NCBI RefSeq assembly: GCF_001593005.1
Contig: NZ_LQZQ01000045.1
Coordinates: 1 to 64,000 of the forward strand
Direction of reading: 5' to 3'
From: Roseivirga ehrenbergii
Lineage (GTDB): Bacteria; Bacteroidota; Bacteroidia; Cytophagales; Cyclobacteriaceae
Length of the DNA stretch: 64,000 nt
This document shows positions 46,528 to 57,123 of the stretch, in pieces. Made by a program: the position numbers and the translations under genes. The notes under the pieces are model-generated. The model saw only the letters and a program-made list of their open reading frames with translations, did no database searches and was not told the DNA's origin. Position 1 is the first letter of the stretch. Every line of letters begins with the position of its first letter.

Positions 46528-47778
46528 TTGGATCTATTTGAAAAATTACTTGCTGATAACGGCCCATTAGGGAAACATTCAGAGATATCAGAAGGGTACT
46601 TTACGTTCCCTAAATTAGAAGGTGAAATTGCTCCACGAATGAAGTTTATGGGCAAAGAAGTCCTTACTTGGAGTTTAAATAACTATTTGGGTTTGGGTAA
46701 CCTGCCAGAAGTTAGAGAGGCAGATGCTAAAGCTGCTGCCGATTGGGGCTTAGCTTATCCTATGGGAGCTAGAATGATGTCTGGAAATACAGACTATCAT
46801 GAAGAATTAGAGCAGGGCTTGGCCTCATTTGTGGGCAAAGAATCTGGATACTTATTGAATTACGGATATCAAGGCGTACTTTCTATTATAGATGCTTTGG
46901 TTGATCGTAAGGATGTAATTGTTTATGATGGCGAATCGCATGCTTGTATTATTGATGGCGTAAGATTGCACATGGGTAAACGCTTTGTGTACCCACATAA
47001 CGATATTGAAAACCTTGAAAAGCAGCTTGAAAGAGCTACTCGTTTGACTAAAGAAACGGGAGGTGGGATTTTAGTGATTACCGAAGGTGTATTTGGGATG
47101 ACTGGTAACCTGGGTTCATTAAACGAGATTGCTGCCTTAAAATCTAAATTCAACTTCAGACTTTTTGTAGATGATGCTCATGGTTTTGGTACTATGGGAG
47201 CTACTGGTGCTGGTACCCACGAGCACTTGAATTGTGTTGATGAAGTTGATTTGTATTTCTCAACCTTTGCTAAATCAATGGCCGCTGTTGGGGCTTTTGT
47301 AGCAGGAGATAAGCGAATTATCCATTACCTTAAATACAATATGAGGTCTCAGATTTTCGCGAAAGCATTACCAATGCCATTTGTGATTGGTGGTCTTAAA
47401 AGATTAGAGATCATAAAAACTCAGCCTCAGCATAAGGAAAACCTTTGGAAAATTGTAAACGCACTTCAAGGTGGGTTACAAGCAAAAGGTTTTAGTATTG
47501 GAACCACCAAATCGAGTGTAACTCCGGTGGTACTGAACGGAACCGTTGGTGAGGCAGCAACCTTAAGTAAGGATTTAAGGGAGAATTTTAATATTTTCTG
47601 TTCTGTTGTGATATACCCAGTAGTGCCAAAAGGAATGATCATTTTAAGACTAATTCCAACAGCGTCTCACAGTATGGAAGATGTAAACGAAACTATTGCT
47701 GCATTTGAGGCAATTAAGGGTAAGTTAACGAGCGGTGAGTACAAAAATGCCGAGTTAGCCGCTGCCTTTGGGGAGTAA
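46528..47778 (+). CDS. Alpha-oxoamine synthase (serine palmitoyltransferase / cysteate acyltransferase / KBL-like)
   Basis: A 416-residue PLP enzyme that condenses an amino acid with an acyl thioester. PLP Lys249 is in STFAKSMAAVG; Asp215-His218 (VDDAHGFG) and His138 (GESHACIIDG) contact the cofactor; SLNNYLGLGNLPEV is the family N-terminal motif. In Bacteroidota such proteins make sphingolipid or sulfonolipid (capnine) bases, so serine or cysteate is the likely substrate; 2-amino-3-ketobutyrate ligase is the main alternative. The start is TTG at 46528, right after AAAGGA and downstream of a good promoter; no ATG fits the conserved N-terminus. Confidence 0.82.
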   Translation: MDLFEKLLADNGPLGKHSEISEGYFTFPKLEGEIAPRMKFMGKEVLTWSLNNYLGLGNLPEVREADAKAAADWGLAYPMGARMMSGNTDYHEELEQGLASFVGKESGYLLNYGYQGVLSIIDALVDRKDVIVYDGESHACIIDGVRLHMGKRFVYPHNDIENLEKQLERATRLTKETGGGILVITEGVFGMTGNLGSLNEIAALKSKFNFRLFVDDAHGFGTMGATGAGTHEHLNCVDEVDLYFSTFAKSMAAVGAFVAGDKRIIHYLKYNMRSQIFAKALPMPFVIGGLKRLEIIKTQPQHKENLWKIVNALQGGLQAKGFSIGTTKSSVTPVVLNGTVGEAATLSKDLRENFNIFCSVVIYPVVPKGMIILRLIPTASHSMEDVNETIAAFEAIKGKLTSGEYKNAELAAAFGE

Positions 47779-47876
47779 TGTTAAAAAAAAGTGCCCTGAC
47801 TGTTGCAAATAGAGTATTTTGATTTAAATTGCTATCCAAACAAACATTTTTCAACAACCTTAAAAGCACAAATAAT

Positions 47877-48053
47877 ATGAGCAGATTTAGCGAAGTAAAA
47901 AACTTAATTGACTCTTTAGAGGGTGATTTCGAAAAGTTCTACGACAAGAAAAATCAAGCTGCGGGTACTAGAGTTAGAAAAGGAATGCAAGACCTTAAGA
48001 ACTTAGCTCAAGAAATTCGAATTGATGTTCAAAACATTAAGAACCAAGGATAA
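47877..48053 (+). CDS. Histone H1-like small protein (Hc1-like)
   Basis: A 58-residue charged protein from ATG at 47877 (the frame opens earlier at 47829, but the family starts MSRFSEVKNLI). It shows the conserved block LEGDFEKFYDKKNQAAGTR and VRKGMQDLKNLAQEIR. This family is annotated as histone H1/Hc1-like in Bacteroidota and is probably a DNA- or nucleoid-binding protein; direct proof is lacking. It is followed by a strong bidirectional terminator. Confidence 0.85.
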   Translation: MSRFSEVKNLIDSLEGDFEKFYDKKNQAAGTRVRKGMQDLKNLAQEIRIDVQNIKNQG

Positions 48054-48070
48054 TTATTACATCCTTTGAA

Positions 48071-48113
48071 AAATAAAAGAGAGGCTAATCGTTAGATTGG
48101 CCTCTCTTTTTTT
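48071..48113. terminator. Bidirectional terminator between the H1-like gene and dapA
   Basis: An 8-bp stem AGAGAGGC (48078-48085) pairs with GCCTCTCT (48100-48107), extended by AATC/GATT inside. Seven T follow on the plus strand and A-rich DNA precedes, giving U-tracts in both directions for convergent genes. Confidence 0.85.
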
Positions 48114-48126
48114 GTGCTATAATTAC

Positions 48127-48987
48127 TTATAATAAAGCCTTAATCTTTGTTTTAAGTTCTTCTGAGGCTGGTAATAGAGGCATTCGTACATAGTTTTTAC
48201 ATACGCCTAATTCTTCTAAAACTTGCTTTATTCCTACCGGGTTGCTTTCTACATACATCAAAGGATTGATGTCGATTAACTCAAAAGTGGCTTCTGAAGA
48301 TGCTTTAAAATCGGCAGAAAATGCTGCTTTTGTTATTCTCTTAAAGGTTTCTGGGAAGGCATTTGCAAGTACAGAAATGACACCAACTGCCCCAGTCGCC
48401 ATCATTGGAGTTGTCAATAAATCGTCACCAGAAATCAGTAGAAATCCTTCCGGAGCATCTTTCGAAATTGTCATACATTGGGTTAAATCTCCTGATGCCT
48501 CCTTAATGGCCACAATATTTTTGTGTTGAGCCAAACGTAATGTAGTGTTTGCTGATATATTTGACTGCGTTCTACCAGGTACGTTGTATAAAATTACAGG
48601 AACGGGAGATGCATCGGCAATCATTTTAAAGTGCTGATAAATCCCTTCTTGGCTTGGTTTGTTATAGTATGGACTAACGGATAGTATTGCGTCTACGCCA
48701 TCTAAATCAGCTGATTTAATATTGTCTAAAACAGACTGAGTGTTGTTTCCTCCAATACCATATACAATGGGTAAACCAGCTTTATTGTTCTTCTTTACAA
48801 ACGAGAGAATCTCAGCTTTTTCCGCTGCAGTCGTAGTGGCTGATTCTCCCGTTGTACCTTGTACTACGTAATAATCAACCCCTATAGCGGTGTGTTCTAA
48901 GAGCTTTAATAGCCCATCAAAATCAATTGTTAAATCTTCTTTAAAAGGTGTAACTAGTGCTACACCTGTACCTTTTAATATTTCCAT
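48127..48987 (-). CDS. dapA: 4-hydroxy-tetrahydrodipicolinate synthase
   Basis: DapA condenses pyruvate with aspartate semialdehyde in lysine/diaminopimelate synthesis. The 286-residue protein has the usual length. Schiff-base Lys is in NIVAIKEASGDL; the catalytic Tyr is in VILYNVPGRTQ; VVQGTTGESATTT is the substrate-loop motif. It is the last gene of the xseA-xseB-ligA-unknown-dapA run, five bases after the upstream gene. Confidence 0.95.
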   Translation of the reverse strand: MEILKGTGVALVTPFKEDLTIDFDGLLKLLEHTAIGVDYYVVQGTTGESATTTAAEKAEILSFVKKNNKAGLPIVYGIGGNNTQSVLDNIKSADLDGVDAILSVSPYYNKPSQEGIYQHFKMIADASPVPVILYNVPGRTQSNISANTTLRLAQHKNIVAIKEASGDLTQCMTISKDAPEGFLLISGDDLLTTPMMATGAVGVISVLANAFPETFKRITKAAFSADFKASSEATFELIDINPLMYVESNPVGIKQVLEELGVCKNYVRMPLLPASEELKTKIKALL

Positions 48988-48992
48988 TTTCT

Positions 48993-49486
48993 TTACTTCA
49001 ATGCGTTTACATAAATAAGCATTTGGTCTGATAAGTTCTTCAAACCAGCACTTTTATTGATTTTAATCATCAAGTCATAAATACCTTCACCTTCATCTGA
49101 ATGGCAGCCCACTTTCCAGTTGGCCCTTGATTTAGTAAGCAAGGGTTTAATAGACGAGTTAATATCGAAATCAAGATGAAATAAGTAGTCAAAAGGTTTT
49201 TCCATAAAAGAAAGAACGATTTCGGACTGTATCTTTCCAAATAAATTGAAATCTGCTCGGCTAAAGGTTGGGTTTTCAGTTGCAGGTTGAACTTTTTTGA
49301 TGGGGTTGAAGCACAAAAAATCAATGGACTTATCTAAACCTAATGAATTAGCGAACTCTTGAATAGATTTTTCCTTTTGACTGTCTTCCCAAGAATAAAG
49401 TAATCCTATATGTTTCGACTCAGAAAAAAGCTTAAAGCCTTCTTGGGTAATGCTATTTACGGTTGATGATTTTGTGAATAATGACA

Positions 49487-49487
<1 letters not shown>
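48993..49487 (-). CDS. Conserved protein of unknown function between ligA and dapA
   Basis: A 164-residue soluble protein from ATG at 49487, which overlaps the ligA stop as TGATG; a TTG one codon earlier is less likely. I see no catalytic motif. Features are KHIGLLYSWEDSQKEKSIQ, a central ADFNLFGKIQ and C-terminal WKVGCHSDEGEGIYDLMIK. It resembles a Bacteroidota family I would tentatively label DUF6913. The tight coupling with ligA and dapA suggests co-expression only. Confidence 0.7.
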
Positions 49488-51748
<2,261 letters not shown>

Positions 51749-51756
<8 letters not shown>

Positions 51757-53053
51757 TGTTGGCTGATTTTACCGTACTCTTAATTCTGTGTTTGGCAGTT
51801 ATGGTTTCTAATTCTTCTCCAGTTTTTACTTCTTGTACTGAGGAGATAGGTTTTCCATTAATTAGTGTTATTGAATAACCTCGATTTAAAACCGATGCTG
51901 GGTCTAATAATTTGAGCTGTTTTTCCAACCCGTCCAATTTTTTTTCTGCTTCTTTTAGTCTTTGGTTTTTAGCTTTGGCTAAGGGTAATTCAAAGTTATC
52001 TACTTTCTTGTTTTCAACCCTAAAAAGATTTTGAACTGCGTAATTTAACCTTAATTGTTTTTGATCTAATATATTTTCAGACTGATGCATTATCGCTTTC
52101 ATCGAAGCTTTTAAAGAATAACCTACATTCATTATTTCGTAAGCCGAAACCTGTATAAGGTGTTTCCCTGATTTCTCTAATCGGTAGGCCATCTCGTTTA
52201 GGTTATCGTCAAAGCGTTCTATTCCAGAAATAAGGAATTCAGCCACAGCGGTAGGAGTTTTCATTTGGGTATGAGCTACTAAATCGGCTATGGTTTCGTC
52301 TCGTTCATGGCCAATTCCAGTAATCACCGGTAGGGGAAATTGTGCAATATGAGAAGCCAATTCGTAGTCATCAAAACAATCTAGATCAACCTGAGATCCA
52401 CCTCCTCGAATAATCACAACTAAATCAAATGCTTGTATTTCAGCATGAATTTGGTGTAAGGCTGAGATCATAGCGCTTGGGGCTTGATCGCCTTGCATTA
52501 ACGATTGAAAGAGTTTTGTTTTGAAAGAATAGCCTCGTGTATTCTGTTCAATTTGATTCTTGAAATCACCATAACCAGCCGCAGATTCGGAACTGATGAT
52601 TGCAATGCGCTGAGGAACGATAGGGAGTGTTAGTTCTTTGTTGATATCGAATATGCCTTCGTCTTGAAGCTTTTGAATTACTTCCTGACGTTTTCGGGCG
52701 CGCTCTCCTAGGGTAAAGTTCGGGTCAATGTCTTTAATATTCAGACTCATTCCGTACTGTTCGTGATACTGTACCTGAACATTGAGCAATACTTTTATTC
52801 CAGGTTGAAGAGAGGTTTTTGTGATGGATTCAAACCAGGCACTAAGATTTCGGTAGGTATAAGCCCAAATGTTTGCTCTGATTTTGCTGGTTACATATTG
52901 ACCCTCTTTGTCTACCAACTCCATATAGCAATGGCCCTTTGGATTAAGTCTCATTTCGCTGATTTCAGCAATAACCCAATAGGAGGGTTCGAGATTTTTC
53001 TCGAGTTCTGATTTAATGAGGCTGGTTAACTCAAAAAGAGTGAGGTGAGTCAT
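51749..53053 (-). CDS. xseA: Exodeoxyribonuclease VII large subunit
   Basis: From ATG at 53053 the protein has 434 residues. It has an N-terminal OB-fold domain (YWVIAEISEMRLNPKGHCYM), the catalytic domain with IAIISSESAAGYGDF and IIRGGGSQVDLDCFDDY, and TGIGHERDETIADLVAH with metal ligands, then a coiled-coil C-terminus. The frame extends to 53086. On the minus strand a TTTG-N19-TAATTTG lies just before this ATG and might be a weak promoter with a very short leader. Confidence 0.93.
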
Positions 53054-53094
53054 AACGCAAATTACATCAATGGCATTCTTGATCAAACGGGATT

Positions 53095-53123
53095 AAACAA
53101 AAAATCCTGCGTTAGCAGGATTT
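53095..53123 (-). terminator. Terminator of the first ECF sigma operon
   Basis: A 9-bp stem AAATCCTGC (53102-53110) pairs with GCAGGATTT (53115-53123) around a GTTA loop. On the minus strand it is followed by a T-rich run (complement of 53095-53101). It lies 25 bases after the Spy-like gene. Confidence 0.8.
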
Positions 53124-53147
53124 AAATTTTTCTGGGGTGTTATTGTT

Positions 53148-53636
53148 TTAGTTGCGATTACCACCTCGCTTAGGTTCTTCCTTATCATCGTGTTTCATAC
53201 TGCGGTCAATTAGCGATCTTCTAAAATCACTTTCGAAGGAAATCATTCTCCAAATTTGTCTCGAGTTTAACACTTCGCTGAATTTTTTCATGTAGGTTTT
53301 TTCTACATCTAACTCCGCTTGTTTTTGGTCTAAATAAATATCTAAAAGGGTATTAGCATCCTCTTCTTTCATGTTTCTAGAGTCTTCTGACTTTGCGAAG
53401 ATTTCTCTTTTCTTTTGGCTGTACACGTGCGACAGCTCAATTTTCTTACTATCATACTCTGTAAATATTGGCCAGAATAATTTTGCTTGATCTACGCTCA
53501 AGTCTAAACGATTGGTTAGGAATGCGATTTTCGCTTTCTGAATTTTTTCTCTGTCTTCTTGTGGGGGTCTGCCATTTTGAGCAAATGCCGTAAAGCAGAA
53601 GGTCAGTATGTATAATGTGAAAATAATTTTTTTCAT
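53148..53636 (-). CDS. Spy/CpxP-like periplasmic protein
   Basis: A 162-residue exported protein with signal peptide ending TAFAQ (about 20). The mature part is highly charged and helical, with KIAFLTNRLDLSVDQAKLF and YDSKKIELSHVYSQKKREI, similar in type to Spy/CpxP chaperone-sensors and to small periplasmic proteins found behind ECF sigma genes. It is third in the sigma/anti-sigma operon and is probably an envelope stress protein. The C-terminus is basic/acidic (KHDDKEEPKRGGNRN). Confidence 0.7.
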   Translation of the reverse strand: MKKIIFTLYILTFCFTAFAQNGRPPQEDREKIQKAKIAFLTNRLDLSVDQAKLFWPIFTEYDSKKIELSHVYSQKKREIFAKSEDSRNMKEEDANTLLDIYLDQKQAELDVEKTYMKKFSEVLNSRQIWRMISFESDFRRSLIDRSMKHDDKEEPKRGGNRN

Positions 53637-53646
53637 GGTTATTACA

Positions 53647-54300
53647 CTAGTAATCTAAATATTCAAAGTCGTAATCTAATTCTGGGTTTTCATTTAATGC
53701 GAAGCTATAGCTTGATGTTTCCTCCAGAATCATATTGTCAAGTATTGCATCTAAACCTTCAATAGATGAAAGGAGTTCATATTCGATTGCTTGGCGTTCT
53801 TCTAAATAGTTTATGATCGCCTCATCCGAAATCTCACTCAACAGTTCAGATTCACTTACTTCATTTTTTGGTATTGATAACAATGCTACCATTATAAGTA
53901 CCACTGCAGCGGCCACTGATCTAAACCACGTAGTTTGGTACAGCGGAATAATTTTGGCTTCCGGTTTGACTTTTGAAAGAATCTCAGCATTGAGCTTCTC
54001 GAAATAATTTTCTGGTGTTGTAAAAGCATTTCCCTTAAGATGCTCATTACCAAGAATCCCTTCCTCTTTAGTAATACTAGTAGCTGAAATTATTTTTTCA
54101 TTTAGTTTGTCGAAGTAGCCATCGGGAACATTGAAAACACCCTTCTTAAGCTGTTCCTTCTTAAGAAATCTATTTTCTTCGGCACTAACTTCTAGATGAG
54201 TTTTTTCCTTCAGACTGTCAAAATACCCCTCTGGGACTCCAAAAATATTGTTTTTGAGCTGAGGGTCTTTAAGTTTTTTATATGGAGTTTCGTCCGACAT
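53647..54300 (-). CDS. Anti-sigma-factor-like membrane protein with three YF repeats
   Basis: A 217-residue protein from ATG at 54300. Residues 13-103 hold three repeats with a period of 36-37: IFGVPEGYFDSL (19-30), VFNVPDGYFDKL (55-66) and AFTTPENYFEKL (92-103). One membrane helix follows (about 124-143), then an acidic C-terminal tail. Location directly after an ECF sigma gene and the soluble-helix-tail layout suggest it anchors or inhibits that sigma factor. No zinc-finger HxxxCxxC is present. Confidence 0.7.
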   Translation of the reverse strand: MSDETPYKKLKDPQLKNNIFGVPEGYFDSLKEKTHLEVSAEENRFLKKEQLKKGVFNVPDGYFDKLNEKIISATSITKEEGILGNEHLKGNAFTTPENYFEKLNAEILSKVKPEAKIIPLYQTTWFRSVAAAVVLIMVALLSIPKNEVSESELLSEISDEAIINYLEERQAIEYELLSSIEGLDAILDNMILEETSSYSFALNENPELDYDFEYLDY

Positions 54301-54331
54301 CGATGCTTTGATTCTCAAAGGGTTATAAGGT

Positions 54332-54871
54332 TTAATCTTGAGCTAAATACTCCTCTATTTTTTTAACAGCTAAATGGTAATTTGCTTTGAGCCCACCCAC
54401 ACTTGTGCCAATAATTTCTGAAATTTCTTCATACTTCATATCGTCAAAGTATTTCATATTGAATACTAACTTTTGCTTTTCGGGTAAGGTTAAAATTGCC
54501 TTTTGAAGTTTGACTTGAATTTCATCCCCATCAATATATGAGCCGCTTGTAAGTTTGTTTTCTAAATCATGATTGACATCGTCAATTGACCAAGCTTGTT
54601 TTCTTTGCCTTTTCTTTAAAAAAGTTAGGGCTTCATTTGTGGCTATTCTATAAATCCAAGTATATAATTGAGAAGCTTCTCTGAATCCATCAAGATTTTT
54701 AAAAACCTTAATGAACACCTCTTGTACTACATCATCAGTGTCATCATGGTCAATTAGAATTTTTCGAATATGCCAATAAATGCGTTGTTGGTACCTCTCT
54801 AGAAGTACATTAAAAGCTTTATTTCGTGTGGTTGGATTTTTAAAATCCTCTATGATTTGATGATCGTCCAA
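54332..54871 (-). CDS. ECF-type RNA polymerase sigma factor
   Basis: A 179-residue sigma-70 family factor with regions 2 and 4. Region 2 has DDVVQEVFIKVFKNLDGF and YTWIYRIATNEALTFLKK; region 4 has LPEKQKLVFNMKYFDDM and YEEISEIIGTSVGGLKANY. The start codon is TTG at 54871; no ATG fits better. It heads an operon with an anti-sigma-like and a Spy-like gene, and likely responds to envelope stress. Confidence 0.9.
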   Translation of the reverse strand: MDDHQIIEDFKNPTTRNKAFNVLLERYQQRIYWHIRKILIDHDDTDDVVQEVFIKVFKNLDGFREASQLYTWIYRIATNEALTFLKKRQRKQAWSIDDVNHDLENKLTSGSYIDGDEIQVKLQKAILTLPEKQKLVFNMKYFDDMKYEEISEIIGTSVGGLKANYHLAVKKIEEYLAQD

Positions 54872-55031
54872 AAAGAATGTGTTGTTTAGACCGTTAGATG
54901 CTGTGCTTGCCTATTGGTTTAGCTGAAAGTTAATTGGTTTTAATCAAATTAAAAATTTTGAACCACTTAGGACTGTATGAGGTTTAATTTTCGTTCTTTA
55001 TATTTAACATTGAGTACATAATTCATATGCT

Positions 55032-55493
55032 GTGGGGTTAGAAGAAGATATTAAACAGGGCCGGAAGTTTACGAATGAGTATGAAAAACTTATAGTAAAC
55101 TTGATTTATACTAATTGTTGGATTTCAGAGCAACAGCTGCATATTTTTAAACCCTTCGGTATTTCTTCCGCACAGTATAATGTGTTAAGAATTTTGCGGG
55201 GTCATTATCCTAAACCTTGCACCATCAATACAATTATAGATCGAATGATTGATAGGATGTCTAACGCCTCTCGTATCGTAGATAGACTTGAGGCTAAGTC
55301 GCTCGTAAAGAGGGAGGTCAGTATGACTGATAGAAGAGCCAAGGATGTGCTCATTACTCAAAAAGGACTTGACTTACTCGATGAAGTGGAGACACAATCT
55401 AAGCAATGGATGGACGGGTTTAAGAAGATTAGTGAGGAAAGGGTAAAGGAAGTCAATATTTTACTAGATGAGCTGCGGTCTACTCAGGATTAG
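55032..55493 (+). CDS. MarR-family transcription regulator
   Basis: A 153-residue winged-helix protein. The recognition region is NTIIDRMIDRMSNASRIVD, and the wing is KREVSMTDRRAKDVLITQKG. It begins with GTG at 55032. Divergent from the sigma gene and 117 bases upstream of a small heme protein, it may control either. The ligand is not predictable. Confidence 0.88.
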   Translation: MGLEEDIKQGRKFTNEYEKLIVNLIYTNCWISEQQLHIFKPFGISSAQYNVLRILRGHYPKPCTINTIIDRMIDRMSNASRIVDRLEAKSLVKREVSMTDRRAKDVLITQKGLDLLDEVETQSKQWMDGFKKISEERVKEVNILLDELRSTQD

Positions 55494-55609
55494 ATAAAAC
55501 GTAAATGCCAATGTTGTACCGTTGGTATGTATTATTCTACTGTCTAACAATTTCTAGTTTAAACCATTAGATGCTTTTATCATCTTACTTTAGTAAAATT
55601 ATTTTAACT

Positions 55610-56017
55610 ATGAAAAACCTTCTTAAAGCTAGCGCAGTACTTTTTGCTTTTCTTATCATTTCTGTTTCTTTTAAGAGCAAACCTGAAGCTCCATTAACAC
55701 AAGCGATGAACGAGCAAGAAGGGATTACATTCCCGGAAAATATTCAGGAAATTATAGATGCGAAGTGTATGAATTGCCATAAGCCTGATGCTCGTAATGA
55801 AAAGGCGAAGGAAAAGCTTCAGTGGGAAAAGGTAGCGAAAATGAACAAGGAAGAACAATCTCACTTTATTGCTGAGATGTTCGAAGTATTGGAAGATGGT
55901 AAAATGCCTCCCGCAAGAACTGTAGAGCGTAACCCTGACATGAAATTGACAGATGATGAAACCAAGGCGTTATTGACTTGGATGGAAGCTGAAGAGAAAA
56001 GAATCAAAGGGAAGTAA
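55610..56017 (+). CDS. Small exported heme-binding (cytochrome c-like) protein
   Basis: A 135-residue protein from ATG at 55610 (the frame opens at 55571). It has a signal peptide or anchor (about 5-20) and one CMNCH heme site at residues 53-57, with a late Met (GKMPPARTVERNP) as likely second ligand. It resembles the haem-binding domain family found in Bacteroidota. It could be an electron carrier or sensor. A bidirectional terminator follows. Confidence 0.8.
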   Translation: MKNLLKASAVLFAFLIISVSFKSKPEAPLTQAMNEQEGITFPENIQEIIDAKCMNCHKPDARNEKAKEKLQWEKVAKMNKEEQSHFIAEMFEVLEDGKMPPARTVERNPDMKLTDDETKALLTWMEAEEKRIKGK

Positions 56018-56041
56018 CTGAAATTTTAATTTCAGTACAAG

Positions 56042-56078
56042 AAAAAGCCTTTCACTCGTAAGAATGAAAGGCTTTTCT
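56042..56078. terminator. Bidirectional terminator between the heme protein and usp genes
   Basis: A 12-bp stem (AAAAGCCTTTCA at 56043-56054 with its complement at 56065-56076) has A-rich and T-rich flanks, serving both convergent genes. Confidence 0.85.
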
Positions 56079-56094
56079 ATGAAGTGCTTTTGGT

Positions 56095-57018
56095 CTAAAT
56101 CTCTCTTATGAAATCCATTAAGCCTGAATTCTTTCCTTTAGGTCGTACAATCATCATAGGAATGTTGTTGTTGATTTGAATGAGTTGTTCAGCCCTACTT
56201 CCAATAAATAAAGCGGTAGTGGCGGTTCTTCCTTTAACACCTATAATAATTGTGGTTGGTTTATGCTCATTGGCAAAGTCTATGATATCATTCACCGGGT
56301 CGTCATTAGTATCTAATGAATAAACTACTTCAATATCACAACCTTCATGGTCAATGCCAGCCATGAATTTCTTGTAATCCCTTTCTGCATTTGCTCGCAT
56401 TACTTCTGCAAACTCTTCGTAAGTTTTTCCAGAGTAATGGTATCCACCTGGTACGGTATATACATTTTGACAAATGATCTTTATATCATTGTCGTACTTT
56501 CTTGAAATACCAATTGCTTCCTCCATTGCAATTCTAGAATGCTCGGAGAAGTCGCAAGGCACGTGAATTAGGTTTAAATTAGAGCCAGAGTTTTCAGGGA
56601 TAATGAAAAGTGCACAATCGGCTCTACGCGCTAGGCGATTAGATAAGATTCCACCACCAACAAAATCTTTATGGCGTCCCATCATGATTAAGTCGATATC
56701 GTTCTTTTCGACAAATTTTAGGATGGCCTTAGCTGGTGAACCTTCTTTAATATGTACCTCACTGATTCCAACGAGTTTTTCGGGAAGAGAAGAAGATACC
56801 AAGTCCTGGATCATTTTTCTTCTTTCCTCGATGGATTTAACCTTTATTTCAGGGAAGCTCTTTAAAACCTCCTCCGGAATTTTCATTTCGCTAATGCTAT
56901 TAAAGAAATGAATTTCTTTGGTTTCGTGTGCGGTGGCAATTACCTCAATAAACTTGAGGAGCGTTTTGTCAACATCGCTGGTGTCCATCAACACCAAAAT
57001 TTTCTCTCTTTTGGGCAT
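56095..57018 (-). CDS. Tandem universal stress protein
   Basis: A 307-residue protein with two UspA domains (about 1-145 and 150-290). The second carries an intact ATP-binding pattern G2xG9xGS in GVKGRTATTALFIGSRA; the first has a degenerate version (GRHKDFVGGGILSNRLA). Such proteins bind ATP/AMP and aid stress survival. Promoter-like boxes lie upstream. Confidence 0.9.
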   Translation of the reverse strand: MPKREKILVLMDTSDVDKTLLKFIEVIATAHETKEIHFFNSISEMKIPEEVLKSFPEIKVKSIEERRKMIQDLVSSSLPEKLVGISEVHIKEGSPAKAILKFVEKNDIDLIMMGRHKDFVGGGILSNRLARRADCALFIIPENSGSNLNLIHVPCDFSEHSRIAMEEAIGISRKYDNDIKIICQNVYTVPGGYHYSGKTYEEFAEVMRANAERDYKKFMAGIDHEGCDIEVVYSLDTNDDPVNDIIDFANEHKPTTIIIGVKGRTATTALFIGSRAEQLIQINNNIPMMIVRPKGKNSGLMDFIREI

Positions 57019-57055
57019 AGTTATAATATAAACCTAAGGGCAAAATTAAAGATAT

Positions 57056-57087
57056 AAAAGGTAGATATACCCATGAATATAGTCAAA
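57056..57087 (-). promoter_or_regulatory. Likely promoter of the usp gene
   Basis: On the minus strand TTTG (complement of 57084-57087) and TACCTTTT (complement of 57056-57063, one mismatch to TAnnTTTG) are 20 bases apart, about 40 bases before the ATG. Confidence 0.55.
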
Positions 57088-57123
57088 ATTTAAACAGATT
57101 CTAATACGTTTTTTTTGAGCGAC

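Noticed and set aside
47779-47876. Promoter for the histone H1-like gene
   Set aside because: Only imperfect matches (TATTTTG, TAAATTG) without a well-spaced TTTG were seen, so no site is called.
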